Shown here in pieces: positions 16,358-24,603 of a DNA stretch of 64,000 nucleotides. The notes beneath the pieces were generated by a model, which ran no database searches, was not told the DNA's origin, and was given only the letters and a program-made list of their open reading frames with translations. The DNA is from Halorarum halophilum (GTDB lineage Archaea > Halobacteriota > Halobacteria > Halobacteriales > Haloferacaceae). Both the position numbers and the translations under genes were made by a program. How positions within the stretch are numbered: the first letter of the stretch is position 1; every line of letters begins with the position of its first letter. The stretch spans positions 3,348,001-3,412,000 of the forward strand of contig NZ_CP058529.1 of assembly GCF_013401515.1 (NCBI RefSeq), given 5' to 3'.

Positions 16358-17091
16358 ACGACCACCCCCGCGTGGAGCGCTGTCGCGCGCCCGAGTTCGT
16401 TGGCGGCACCGAGCACGTCGCCGGTGATCCCGCCGAGGCGTCGGTCCGCCCACCGCTTCACGAGGAGGGCGACGAGGGGACCGGCCAGCAGCGCGGCCGC
16501 GAGCGCCGGCAACGTCCCGCCGACCGCGACGATGGCGGGGAGCGCGAGCGCGGCGACGAGCACGAGGTCGGCCGGCGCCGACTCGCCGACGAGCCGGCTT
16601 CCTAGCCCCTCGTGGCCGGGGTCGCCGAGACAGACCAGGAGCGCCATCCCGACCTTCGCGCCCACCTCTGCGGCGACGACGATGCGGAACGCCGCGAGGC
16701 CGGAGCCGATCCCCGCCGCGCCGAGCGCGCCGAATGCGAGGACGAGGAGCGTGACTCCGAGGGCGAGCGCCCCGCCGACGCCCGTCGCGGAGTCCTTCAG
16801 TACCGCCCGCCGGCGCTCGGCGTCGCCGTGGACGGCCGCCGCGTCGCCGAGGTCGGCCAACCCGTCGGCGTGCGTGAGACCCGTGAGGAGGTAGAGCGCG
16901 ACGAGGTACGTCGCGACGGCGGTCGCGGCCGGAATTGGGAGGACGACGGCGAGTCCGGCGAGCGCGCCGACGAGGTAGCCGACGGCCGGGAACGTCGCCG
17001 GCACCCGCCGAAACGCCTCCCAGTCGGCCGCGTCACCGCCGGCCGGCAGGCGCGTCAGGAACGAGACGGCCCCCCGGAGCGCGCTGGCCAT
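16342..17091 (-). CDS. cobS: Adenosylcobinamide-GDP ribazoletransferase CobS
   Basis: Integral membrane cobalamin synthase that joins adenosylcobinamide-GDP to alpha-ribazole (phosphate). The signature GLTHADGLADLGDAAAVHG is present, followed by RRRAVLKDSATGVGGALALG and RLGGITGDVLGAANELGRA near the end. Six or so hydrophobic helices are visible in 249 residues. The start ATG at 17091 overlaps the TGA of cbiB in a TGATG junction, so the two are coupled. Arg/His/Asp residues of the signature are intact. Confidence 0.93.
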   Translation of the reverse strand: MASALRGAVSFLTRLPAGGDAADWEAFRRVPATFPAVGYLVGALAGLAVVLPIPAATAVATYLVALYLLTGLTHADGLADLGDAAAVHGDAERRRAVLKDSATGVGGALALGVTLLVLAFGALGAAGIGSGLAAFRIVVAAEVGAKVGMALLVCLGDPGHEGLGSRLVGESAPADLVLVAALALPAIVAVGGTLPALAAALLAGPLVALLVKRWADRRLGGITGDVLGAANELGRATALHAGVVVWTLF

Positions 17092-18020
17092 CAGGGCGCC
17101 ACCCCCCAGAGCAGGCCGACGGCCCCGGCGACGGCGACGACCCCGGCGAAGGCGGTGACCCCGAGCGCGCGGAGCCCGTCCGCGACGGAGGGGTAGTCGC
17201 CACCGCCCGGAAGGTCGTACACGCCCGGCTTCTCCAGCCGAACGCCGAGCACGTGCGCCAGCGTCGCCATCGGCCAGCCCGAGTTGGGCGAGGGCGGCGC
17301 GCGGGCGTCGCGTCGGGCGGCGAGGAGGGCGTCCGGCCGCCCGGCGGCGAGCGCGAGCAGGAGCGCCGTCACCCGTGCGGGGAGCCACATGACGACGTCG
17401 TCCAGCCGCGCTGGCGCCCAGCCGACCGGCTTCTCGCGGTAGCCGAACATCGAGTCGAGCGTGTTCACGGCCTTCGTCCACGCTGCCGCCGCGGCCGCCA
17501 GCGGGAGGGCGAGGCCGGGTGCCGCGACGCCCGCGACGAACCCGGCGAGGGTGAACGCGCCGAGCGGCGCGACGAGGCCGTCGGCGAGGTTCTCCGCGAG
17601 CGACTCCACGGCGGCGGAGCGGACCTGTCCCGCCGACAGCGACGCGGCGTCCCGGCCTGCGAGCGCCAGCAAGGACTCGCGAGCGGCCGCGAGGTCGGAC
17701 TCGCTCTCGACGATCGTGCGTCGCGCCGCGCCGAGCAGCATCCGCAGGCTCGACGCGGAGAAGAGCACCAGTCCCGCGAGCGCCGCGCCCGCACGCGGGT
17801 CCACGCTACTCGCCGCGAGTACGAGGCCGAACGGGACTCCCGCGGCCAGGAGGGGTAGAAGCGACGCGGCCCCGACGCCGACGGCTCGCGGGCGGCCCCA
17901 GTCGCGGTCCAGCGGGTCGACGAGTCGGCCGAACAGCGCGACCGGGTGGACGCGTGCCGGCGGTTCCGCGAGCAGGGCGTCGAGTCCGGCCGCCACCAGG
18001 ACGGCGCCGGCGGTCAGCAC
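17091..18020 (-). CDS. cbiB: Adenosylcobinamide-phosphate synthase CbiB
   Basis: Membrane enzyme that attaches aminopropanol phosphate to adenosylcobyric acid; the product of the neighbouring cobD operon is its substrate. Conserved segments are EPPARVHPVALFGRLVDPLD, RSAAVESLAENLADGLVAPL, NTLDSMFGYREKPVGWAPAR and NSGWPMATLAHVLGVRLEKP. About five hydrophobic segments. The GTG start at 18020 lies seven bases inside the end of the upstream HAD gene. The 309-residue length is typical. Confidence 0.94.
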   Translation of the reverse strand: MLTAGAVLVAAGLDALLAEPPARVHPVALFGRLVDPLDRDWGRPRAVGVGAASLLPLLAAGVPFGLVLAASSVDPRAGAALAGLVLFSASSLRMLLGAARRTIVESESDLAAARESLLALAGRDAASLSAGQVRSAAVESLAENLADGLVAPLGAFTLAGFVAGVAAPGLALPLAAAAAAWTKAVNTLDSMFGYREKPVGWAPARLDDVVMWLPARVTALLLALAAGRPDALLAARRDARAPPSPNSGWPMATLAHVLGVRLEKPGVYDLPGGGDYPSVADGLRALGVTAFAGVVAVAGAVGLLWGVAP

Positions 18021-18643
18021 TCGCGTCCCTCCCGCCACTCCGCCGCGAGCGACTGAAGCGGGCGGTCCGTCACGTCGACGAAGGTGCCTCCGGCGTCGGT
18101 GATCCCGCCGTCCGTCGCCGGGTCGTCGCCGACGTGGGTCAGCGACTCGACCGGGACGCCGAGCCCAGCGGCGAGCGCCTCGAACGCCCTGCGGTCGGGC
18201 TTGCGCCACCCGCAGGCGACGCTGGTGACGATCGAATCGAAGTCCTCGCGGGACAGGTCCGACCGGACGAGCGTCCGACCGACGAGTTCGGGGACTGCGC
18301 AGTTCGAGAGCAGGCCGACGGGACCCCGTTCCCGGGCGGCCTCGACGGCGTCGACGGCGCTGTCGCGGGTCGAGACGGCCGGGTCGAACGCGGCGACGAC
18401 GGCCCTGCGTGCGGCGTTTCCGGGCGCGTCGACGCCGCGGGAGGCGAGCGCGGCGCTCACGTGGGCGGGGAGCGGGACCTCGGCCCCTTCGGGGGCGTCG
18501 ATGTGGGGTTCGCGGTAGGCGGCCTCCCAGTCGTCCGGCACCGCGACGCCGCGCTCGCGGAGCTCGTGGCCGACGGCGGCGGCGGGGTCGTCGGGGCGCT
18601 CGACGGCGACGAGCGTGCCGAACAGGTCGAAGGAGGTCGCCAC
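18014..18643 (-). CDS. HAD-superfamily hydrolase in the cobalamin operon
   Basis: HAD phosphatase-type protein of 209 residues. Motif I is SFDLFGTLV, motif II is in LLSNCA, motif III is the Lys of GWRKPDRRAF, and motif IV is HVGDDPATDG. The cap is short and helical. The GTG start at 18643 gives MATSFDLFG. It overlaps the cbiB start by seven bases and leads the HAD-cbiB-cobS-cobY operon, so a role in cobalamin synthesis is likely. Candidate steps are removal of the phosphate from alpha-ribazole phosphate or from a late intermediate; this is inference. Motif I has Leu between the two Asp positions (DLFG rather than DxD), which is seen in some HAD proteins but weakens a simple phosphatase call. 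Confidence 0.8.
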   Translation of the reverse strand: MATSFDLFGTLVAVERPDDPAAAVGHELRERGVAVPDDWEAAYREPHIDAPEGAEVPLPAHVSAALASRGVDAPGNAARRAVVAAFDPAVSTRDSAVDAVEAARERGPVGLLSNCAVPELVGRTLVRSDLSREDFDSIVTSVACGWRKPDRRAFEALAAGLGVPVESLTHVGDDPATDGGITDAGGTFVDVTDRPLQSLAAEWREGREC

Positions 18644-18715
18644 GGTTGGTGTCGGGTGCGCGTGGCGCCGGCAAGAAGCCACCGTTGCCGACGCGGGGGC
18701 CGGGTCGGACGCGGT

Positions 18716-19897
18716 TCAGACGACGTTCGAGTCGATGTCCCGGGGGAAGTAGGTGAGCCACTCGACGCCGTTCTCGGTGACGGCGATGGTGTCCGAGTGG
18801 CGGTAGCCGGCCTCCTCCGTGTAGATGCCCGGTTCGATGGTGTAGATCTGCCCGGGAGCCATGAGGGCGTCGCCCTCGTCGACGTGCTCGTACTCGCCCC
18901 AGCCCCGGTCGATGTACGGCGGTTCGTGCCCGTCGAGCCCGATGTTGTGGCCGACGTGGTGCTGGGCGAGGTCGGTCACGCCCTGCTCCTCGAAGTAGTC
19001 CCACACCGCCCGGTCGACGTCGCTGATGGGGACGCCGGGGCCGAGCGCGTCGATGGCGATGGTCTGGGCCTCGAGCATGAGTTCGAAGTAGTGCTCCTGC
19101 TCGTCGGTGTAGTCGCCCACGAACATCGTCCGCTCCAGTTCGGAGTTGTAGCCGTCGACGTTCGCCGAGGCGCCGGTGATGAGGACGTCGCCCTCGGAGA
19201 GCGTCTCGTTCGGCGTGTGTCCGTGCGGGAGCGCCGTCTCCTCCCCGGAGATGTAGCCGGCGCGGACCGGGCCGCTCCCCCGGACGCGGACCGAGTACCG
19301 GTCGCCGAGGGTGTCGAGCATCGCGCGTGAGGCCTCCATCGAGGCGCGCTGGCTCACGGTCGCCGGGTGGGCGCCGGCCTCGGTGTACTCCGCGAGGTAG
19401 CGGTGGCCGAGGTTCGCCCACTTCGCGGACTCGCGAACGAGGCCGACCTCGGCGTCAGTCTTCTCCCAGCGCATCCGGGTCGTCCACGACTGGCTCTCCA
19501 CGTCGACGAACTCCGAGAGCGCGGGGCCCTCGTACCCCATCACGCCGGGGGCGCCGTCCGCGTCGGAGACGACCGATTCGACGCCCATCCCCTCCAGCAT
19601 CCCCGCGGCGACCTCGATGGGGGCGCCACCCGGATAGTCGAAGTAGTGGTGGACGGCGTCGATTCGAGGGTTCGACTCCACGCGCTCGACCTCGAGCCGC
19701 GGGACGGTGATCTCGACGCGCTCGTCCGTGACGGCGAGGACGACCGGTCGCTCGGTCTGGATGTGGTGAAAGCCGGTGAGGTACTCGATGCCCGTCGCGC
19801 CGAACCACGTTGCTGCGTCCGCGTCGGTGTCCGCCAGCCGGCCGCGGACCTGCGCAAGCCGCGCGTCGAACTCTGATTCGGGGAGTCTCGTCGCCAT
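18716..19897 (-). CDS. M24-fold (pita-bread) protein with altered metal ligands
   Basis: A creatinase-type N-terminal domain (about 1-150) is followed by the M24 domain. Software would probably name it Xaa-Pro aminopeptidase. Aligned by eye to PepP, however, the five dinuclear-metal ligands read Thr241, Glu253, His317, Glu355 and Ser368 in place of Asp, Asp, His, Glu, Glu. Three of five are changed, within TGASANVDGYNSELERT, HVGHNIGLDGHE, TIEPGIY and YRHSDTIAVTENG. Loss of the metal site with retention of the fold is known from creatinase. The substrate here is unknown. ATG 19897 is preferred over the ATG at 19924. It is a single gene, 73 bases upstream of the HAD operon. Confidence 0.85.
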   Translation of the reverse strand: MATRLPESEFDARLAQVRGRLADTDADAATWFGATGIEYLTGFHHIQTERPVVLAVTDERVEITVPRLEVERVESNPRIDAVHHYFDYPGGAPIEVAAGMLEGMGVESVVSDADGAPGVMGYEGPALSEFVDVESQSWTTRMRWEKTDAEVGLVRESAKWANLGHRYLAEYTEAGAHPATVSQRASMEASRAMLDTLGDRYSVRVRGSGPVRAGYISGEETALPHGHTPNETLSEGDVLITGASANVDGYNSELERTMFVGDYTDEQEHYFELMLEAQTIAIDALGPGVPISDVDRAVWDYFEEQGVTDLAQHHVGHNIGLDGHEPPYIDRGWGEYEHVDEGDALMAPGQIYTIEPGIYTEEAGYRHSDTIAVTENGVEWLTYFPRDIDSNVV

Positions 19898-20115
19898 TGC
19901 GGGCGAATTCGGCCGTCGAGGCATAAGATTCGGGGAACCGGATGGATGTTCTGTGTGGGGACGAAATCCACCAGTAAATCGAATAACGCGATATCAAATT
20001 TCTTCGGCGGGGCCGAACGTCGCACCGCGGACCTCGCCGCTGTCCGGTGGTTTCGAGGAAAATTCATAGCTGACCCCGCCGCAGTCACTCGATTTCCCGT
20101 TCACTCCGAAACTCC

Positions 20116-20874
20116 TTGGCGACTCCATCCGAACCGCCGGTCGTGCTCTCGTACGACCTGTCCGGCGACGCGGCGTGGATCACCATCGACCGTCCGGAGA
20201 AGCGGAACGCGCTACCCGTGGCCGGGTGGCGGGAGCTGACCGGCCTGCTCCGTCGGGCGGAAGGGGAAGCGCGGGTCGCGGTCGTCACCGGCGTCGGTGA
20301 CGCGTTCTGTGCGGGCGACGACATCGCGGCGCTCGATGCGGCCGAGACCGACGCGGACGTCGCGGAACTGGCGGACTCGCTCTACGACGCCCTGTTCGGC
20401 GTCGAGAAGCTAGACGTGCCAGTCGTCGCCGCCGTGAACGGCCTCGCCTACGGGGGCGGATGCGAACTCGTCGCCGCGAGCGACCTCGCGGTAGCCGTCG
20501 AGGACGCGGCGTTCGCGCTCCCGGAGACGACCATCGGCGCGTACCCACCGTACGCGATGGAACGTGTGGCGTCGACGGTCGGGAAAAAGCGGCTCATGGA
20601 ACTCGCGCTGACGGGCGAACCGATCGACGCCGAGTGGGCACGCGACTGGGGCCTGGTCAATCGTGTCGTGGGTGAGGGCGACCTGAGCACGGCGGTCGAG
20701 GCGTTCGTCTCGTCTATCGCCGAGTCGCCGCCGACGGCGACGCGGACCGCAAAACGGGCGGCAGCGGCGAGTCTGGCGTCGGCGGACGAGCGGGAGCGCG
20801 TCCACGAGTCGCTCTCGACGGTGCTCGCGGACGAGGAGTGTCGGGCGGCGGCCAGATCGTTCCTCGAGGACTGA
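20116..20874 (+). CDS. Enoyl-CoA hydratase/isomerase family protein
   Basis: Crotonase-fold acyl-CoA enzyme of 252 residues. The oxyanion-hole segment is VAAVNGLAYGGGCELVAASD. Both hydratase glutamates are in place: Glu117 in GGGCEL and Glu137 in LPETTIG. The CoA-binding AFCAGDDIAALD loop is also present. The first possible start is TTG 20116; a GTG at 20143 would give a product nine residues shorter (MLSYDLSGD) and is a real alternative. It is isolated from other beta-oxidation genes, so its acyl-CoA substrate cannot be stated. Confidence 0.88.
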   Translation: MATPSEPPVVLSYDLSGDAAWITIDRPEKRNALPVAGWRELTGLLRRAEGEARVAVVTGVGDAFCAGDDIAALDAAETDADVAELADSLYDALFGVEKLDVPVVAAVNGLAYGGGCELVAASDLAVAVEDAAFALPETTIGAYPPYAMERVASTVGKKRLMELALTGEPIDAEWARDWGLVNRVVGEGDLSTAVEAFVSSIAESPPTATRTAKRAAAASLASADERERVHESLSTVLADEECRAAARSFLED

Positions 20875-20906
20875 CCGGGACGCCGCTTCACCGCCCCGCC
20901 GTTCCC

Positions 20907-21143
20907 TTACGCGTCGTCGCCGAGGCTGACGCGGACGAACTCGTCTGTGACGACCTCGACCTGTTCGGGACGGACGTCGAGCGCGTCGGTACCGGAATCT
21001 GCGGCCGCGCCCATCTGGGATTCCGTGCCAGTCTCGGGCGCGAGTCGCGCGCTGTCCTCCTCGATGCCGGTGATACGTCCGATCGGCTCGCCGCGCTGGT
21101 CGACGACCTCCATACCGACGTGTTCCTCGGTGAAGTGCTCCAT
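20907..21143 (-). CDS. PRC-barrel-like small protein (78 aa)
   Basis: MEHFTEEHVGMEVVDQRGEP followed by IGRITGIEEDSARL matches the beta-strand pattern of PRC-barrel domains, which in archaea occur as small stand-alone proteins of uncertain role. A variable Glu/Thr/Gly-rich insert separates it from the last strands (EQVEVVTDEFVRVSLG). ATG 21143 was chosen over an upstream in-frame start because it aligns with the domain start. It lies 63 bases downstream of the aldo/keto reductase on the same strand. Confidence 0.7.
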   Translation of the reverse strand: MEHFTEEHVGMEVVDQRGEPIGRITGIEEDSARLAPETGTESQMGAAADSGTDALDVRPEQVEVVTDEFVRVSLGDDA

Positions 21144-21206
21144 ATCGACGCCTCGGTTCGCGAGCCCCAAAGGTGAACTGGCCACCGCTGCCGGGCGGTC
21201 ACTTCG

Positions 21207-22193
21207 CTACCAGCGGTGGTGGACGTGCTCGGCCACGTGCTCGTCGTACACGTCCCGCGTCACCCCGTGGAGCCGGTGCGGGAGCGGGTCGGCCTCGCTC
21301 GCGGCGACGTTCTCCGCGATGTGCTCGGCCGACGTCGACCCGGGGATGACCGTCGAGACGGCGTCGTGGTCGAGGATCCAGCGGAGGGTGAACTGTGCGA
21401 GCGTCAGGTCCTCGGGGACGTGCGGTTCGAGCGCCTCGACGGCGTCGACACCGGCGTCGAGCGGGACGCCGGCGAACGTCTCGCCCACGTCGAACTCCTC
21501 GCCCTCGCGGTTGAAGTTCCGGTGGTCGTTCTCGGGGAACGTCGCGTCGCGGTCGATCGCCCCCGTGAGGAGCCCGGAAGCGAGCGGGACGCGGACGACG
21601 ACGCCGACGCCGCGTCGCCTCGCCTCCTCGAAGAACAGCCCCGCGGGCCGCTGGCGGAACGGGTTGAAGATGATCTGGACGGTCTCGACGCCGGGGTACT
21701 CGATCGCCTTCAGCGCCTCCTCGACCCGTTCGACGCTCACGCCGTAGTGGGCGATCTTCCCGCGCTTCCTGAGGTCCGCGAGCGCGGCGAACGTCTCGGG
21801 CTGGTAGTACGCGTCCGTCGGCGGGCAGTGGAGCTGGAGGAGGTCGAGGGTGTCCTCGTTCAGGTTCTCCCGCGATCGATCCACGAACCGTTCGAGGTTC
21901 TCCGCGTCGTACCGGTCCGCGTCGTGCGGGTCGAGCCGGCGACCGGCCTTCGTCGCGACGGTCACCTCGTCGTGCGCCTCGCGCTCGTCGAGCACGGCGG
22001 CGATGTGGCGCTCGCTGCGGCCGTCGCCGTACACGTCCGCCGTGTCGAGGAAGTCGACGCCCGCGTCGAGCGCCGCCCGAACCGCCTCCCGGCCGGCTTC
22101 GTCCGGGACGTCTCCCCATCCGCCGCCGATGTTCCAGGTACCCAGTCCGATCTCCGTCACGCGGCCGGCCGCGCCGAGTGTCCGTCGGTCCAT
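21207..22193 (-). CDS. Aldo/keto reductase
   Basis: NADP(H)-dependent (beta/alpha)8 oxidoreductase. The catalytic tetrad is complete: Asp50 and Tyr55 in DTADVYGDGRSE, Lys82 in VATKAGRR, and His122 in LLQLHCPP. The C-terminal cofactor segment is VSTVIPGSTSAEHIAENV. The start is ATG 22193 (MDRRTLGAAGRVTEIGLGTW); an ATG three codons upstream is also possible. The substrate is not evident. It is divergent from the cdrS-ftsZ2 unit across a 783-base gap. Confidence 0.92.
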   Translation of the reverse strand: MDRRTLGAAGRVTEIGLGTWNIGGGWGDVPDEAGREAVRAALDAGVDFLDTADVYGDGRSERHIAAVLDEREAHDEVTVATKAGRRLDPHDADRYDAENLERFVDRSRENLNEDTLDLLQLHCPPTDAYYQPETFAALADLRKRGKIAHYGVSVERVEEALKAIEYPGVETVQIIFNPFRQRPAGLFFEEARRRGVGVVVRVPLASGLLTGAIDRDATFPENDHRNFNREGEEFDVGETFAGVPLDAGVDAVEALEPHVPEDLTLAQFTLRWILDHDAVSTVIPGSTSAEHIAENVAASEADPLPHRLHGVTRDVYDEHVAEHVHHRW

Positions 22194-22833
22194 ACGTAGC
22201 ACACGCGTGCCCCTGCCAAGACCCCCACGACGCCGGCGAGGGGTTCTGGTACGGAAACTCCCCCGCTCGCCGACCTGCTAACCCGTTCACCTGTCCTCTC
22301 GTTCGCCAGGATCGTTGACATCTTATTCGTCTTCCCGCGCGTACGTCGCGCGCGAGAAGACCAAGTTGACTGATCGTCGGGACCGAACCCGGTCGGGGTA
22401 CTCCTCGCAGGTCACCGGTCGCGTGGCCCCTCCCGAGCGACGCGTATACCCGGTAAACGCAGGGAGACGTACCGAAGGGGCGGGACACGGCGTTCGACGA
22501 CCGAGTCCGACGTGCGGCGCACGAGGGACAGGTTGAAATACGGGGTGTGTGTATACGTCGCTGACACGACGAACGGGGCCCGCCGTTGCCGGCATCTCGG
22601 ATCCACGTGGCGGGACGGGATGGCGGGGGTGACGGGATTCGTCATACGCCCGTCCGCCCGTCTGACGCGGTCCCGCCGGACGCTCTGGCGAGAAACCCGG
22701 ACCAAGACCATCCGTGTGACGTACTGCAGCCCGGAACGCCGGAATCCACGGCGGAACCGGACCGAACCGACGGGGTAGGACGACGCTACCGTCTTACGGG
22801 GCGGGGAAGGACTGTCTTACATCCCCCGGTAGC

Positions 22834-22840
22834 TTTATAA
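22834..22840 (+). promoter_or_regulatory. TATA box of cdrS-ftsZ2
   Basis: TTTATAA in an otherwise GC-rich stretch. Transcription would be expected to begin about 25 bases downstream, near 22862-22866, exactly where the GTCTTAC palindrome starts. This implies a leader of roughly 110 bases before the ATG at 22977, long for a haloarchaeon. Confidence 0.65.
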
Positions 22841-22864
22841 CAAATCGGTTTGTGATTACGCCTG

Positions 22865-22885
22865 CGTAAGACGGAATGTCTTACG
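22865..22885. promoter_or_regulatory. Perfect palindromic operator candidate
   Basis: CGTAAGAC, five bases (GGAAT), then GTCTTACG: an eight-base perfect inverted repeat overlapping the predicted start of transcription. The half-site is the same GTCTTAC that recurs alone at three nearby positions. Confidence 0.7.
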
Positions 22886-22976
22886 GACCGCTGACGCCGG
22901 ACGGGTGCCCCGTCCAGGCGGTCCGGACTCGAGGCACGCGGACGCGTGCTCGCCGTCTTACCGGGGGAATGTACCA

Positions 22977-23168
22977 ATGGAGCGTGTGACACTACGAATA
23001 CCCAAGCAACAGATCGAGGAGGTCGAACAGATGGTCGAGACCGGCGAGTTCCCGAACCGCAGCGAGGCGATTCGGTCGGCGGTCCGCGACATGCTCAACG
23101 AGCAGACGGACACGTCGGGCGAGCGCACCCGCCGCGAACGGAGCAAGCGCAGCTGGGCGAAGGTGTAA
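22977..23168 (+). CDS. cdrS: Ribbon-helix-helix cell division regulator CdrS
   Basis: A 63-residue ribbon-helix-helix protein. The DNA-contacting strand is [12 protein letters not shown], then the helices [20 protein letters not shown] and [11 protein letters not shown], with a basic tail [13 protein letters not shown]. Its place one base before ftsZ2 is the conserved haloarchaeal cdrS-ftsZ2 arrangement, in which the small RHH protein controls division gene expression. ATG 22977 follows GGGGGA as a weak ribosome site. The repeated GTCTTAC sites upstream fit autoregulation or control by a related RHH protein. Confidence 0.92.
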   Translation: MERVTLRIPKQQIEEVEQMVETGEFPNRSEAIRSAVRDMLNEQTDTSGERTRRERSKRSWAKV

Positions 23169-23169
23169 G

Positions 23170-24366
23170 ATGCAGGATATCGTCCAGGACGCGCTCGACA
23201 ACGCGGAGGCCGAGAAGCGCCAGATGTCCGAGATGGACGACGACGACGAGTTCGGGGAGCCCCGGATCGTCATCGTCGGCGCGGGCGGTGCCGGCAACAA
23301 CACCATCAACCGGCTGTACAACATCGGCGTCGAGGGCGCGGAGACCGTCGCCATCAACACCGACAAGCAGCACCTGAAGATGATCGAGGCCGACACGAAG
23401 ATCCTCGTCGGCAAGTCGCTCACCCAGGGGCTCGGCGCCGGCGGCGACCCGAGCATGGGTTCGCGCGCCACCGAGATGGCCCAGGGGACCATCAAGGAGG
23501 TCCTCGGCGACGCGGACCTCGTGTTCGTCACCGCCGGTATGGGTGGCGGCACCGGCACCGGCGCGGCGCCAGTCGTCTCGAAGATCGCCAAGGACCAGGG
23601 CGCCATCGTCGTCGGCATGGTGTCGACGCCGTTCAACGTCGAACGCGCCCGCACGGTGAAGGCCGAGGAGGGCCTCGAGAACCTCCGCAACGAGGCCGAC
23701 TCGATCATCGTCCTCGACAACAACCGCCTGCTCGACTACGTGCCGAACCTCCCGATCGGCAAGGCGTTCTCGGTGATGGACCAGATCATCGCCGAGACCG
23801 TGAAGGGGATCTCGGAGACGATCACCCAGCCCTCGCTCATCAACCTGGACTACGCGGACATGTCCACGATCATGAACCAGGGCGGCGTCGCGGTGATGCT
23901 CGTCGGCGAGACCCAGGACAAGAACAAGACCCAGGAGGTCGTCAACGACGCGATGAACCACCCGCTGCTCGACGTGGACTACCGCGGCGCGAGCGGCGGC
24001 CTGGTCCACATCACCGGCGGGCCCGACCTCACGCTGAAGGAGGCCGAGGGCATCGCCGACAACATCACGGAGCGGCTCGAAGCCAGCGCGAACGTCATCT
24101 GGGGCGCGCGCATCCAGGACGAGTACAAGGGGAAGGTACGCGTCATGGCCATCATGACCGGCGTCCAGAGCGCACAGGTCCTCGGCCCGAGCACGCAGAA
24201 GCAGGCCGACAAGTCCCGCGCGAGCATCGAGGGTCGCGAGAGCGGCGACCTTGAGGTGGGGACGAAGGCGAACACGAACGGAAACGGCACCTCGCGGGCC
24301 GCCTGGCAGTCCGACGGCGGGCGCGAGACGCGCGAGAAGAACAACGGCCTCGACGTCATCCGCTGA
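23170..24366 (+). CDS. ftsZ2: Cell division protein FtsZ2
   Basis: Tubulin-family GTPase of the archaeal FtsZ2 group, needed for constriction at the division ring. The GTP-binding signature GGGTGTG is at residues 125-131. The N-terminal [18 protein letters not shown] phosphate loop and the catalytic T7 loop INLDYADM are intact. The last 60 residues are a disordered, Asn/Gly/Arg-containing tail. The start ATG at 23170 leaves a single base after the cdrS stop, so the two are co-translated. 398 residues, usual length. Confidence 0.95.
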   Translation: MQDIVQDALDNAEAEKRQMSEMDDDDEFGEPRIVIVGAGGAGNNTINRLYNIGVEGAETVAINTDKQHLKMIEADTKILVGKSLTQGLGAGGDPSMGSRATEMAQGTIKEVLGDADLVFVTAGMGGGTGTGAAPVVSKIAKDQGAIVVGMVSTPFNVERARTVKAEEGLENLRNEADSIIVLDNNRLLDYVPNLPIGKAFSVMDQIIAETVKGISETITQPSLINLDYADMSTIMNQGGVAVMLVGETQDKNKTQEVVNDAMNHPLLDVDYRGASGGLVHITGGPDLTLKEAEGIADNITERLEASANVIWGARIQDEYKGKVRVMAIMTGVQSAQVLGPSTQKQADKSRASIEGRESGDLEVGTKANTNGNGTSRAAWQSDGGRETREKNNGLDVIR

Positions 24367-24603
24367 CGACCCGGCCGAGGCGGCATCGGGGCTCGCGTTT
24401 CCGAACAGACTTCTACCGTAGCCGGACCGGCGCCCGAACGCGGCCCGGTCCACCGACACCGTCGTTCCGTTGCGTCCCGTTTCCGAACGAGACGCCCCGT
24501 TTTCGTGCTGCAATATGCGGAGAGACGTCCAGGTCAGCCGGTGACACCGGTACACGACGCAGGTCGATCGACCACCCCTGACGGTGACCGTTCGCGACCC
24601 GTC

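Larger units (their letters stand above)
22791..22961 (+). promoter_or_regulatory. Array of five GTCTTAC elements at the cdrS-ftsZ2 promoter
   Basis: GTCTTAC occurs at 22791-22797, 22814-22820, 22878-22884 and 22955-22961, with the inverted form GTAAGAC at 22866-22872. The first two copies lie upstream of the TATA box, the central pair forms a palindrome at the likely transcription start, and the last is 16 bases before the cdrS ATG. The arrangement suggests a multi-site operator for a dimeric DNA-binding protein. CdrS-type ribbon-helix-helix proteins are natural candidates, by inference. Confidence 0.7.
22194..22976. other. 783-base gap upstream of cdrS-ftsZ2
   Basis: There is no convincing protein gene; several open frames of 60-100 codons exist on both strands but are basic and lack any recognisable pattern. 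A strong hairpin at 22330-22360 has outer arms TCTTC/GAAGA and inner arms CGCGCG/CGCGCG around the loop TACGT. A smaller stem GACCG-AACC-CGGTC follows at about 22381-22395. The last 190 bases contain the GTCTTAC array and the promoter. The rest could hold an untranslated RNA, but nothing defines one. Confidence 0.5.

Noticed and set aside
22412-22711. 99-codon minus-strand frame in the gap before cdrS
   Set aside because: Arg/Val/Ser-rich with no domain pattern and no acidic bias as expected of a haloarchaeal protein.
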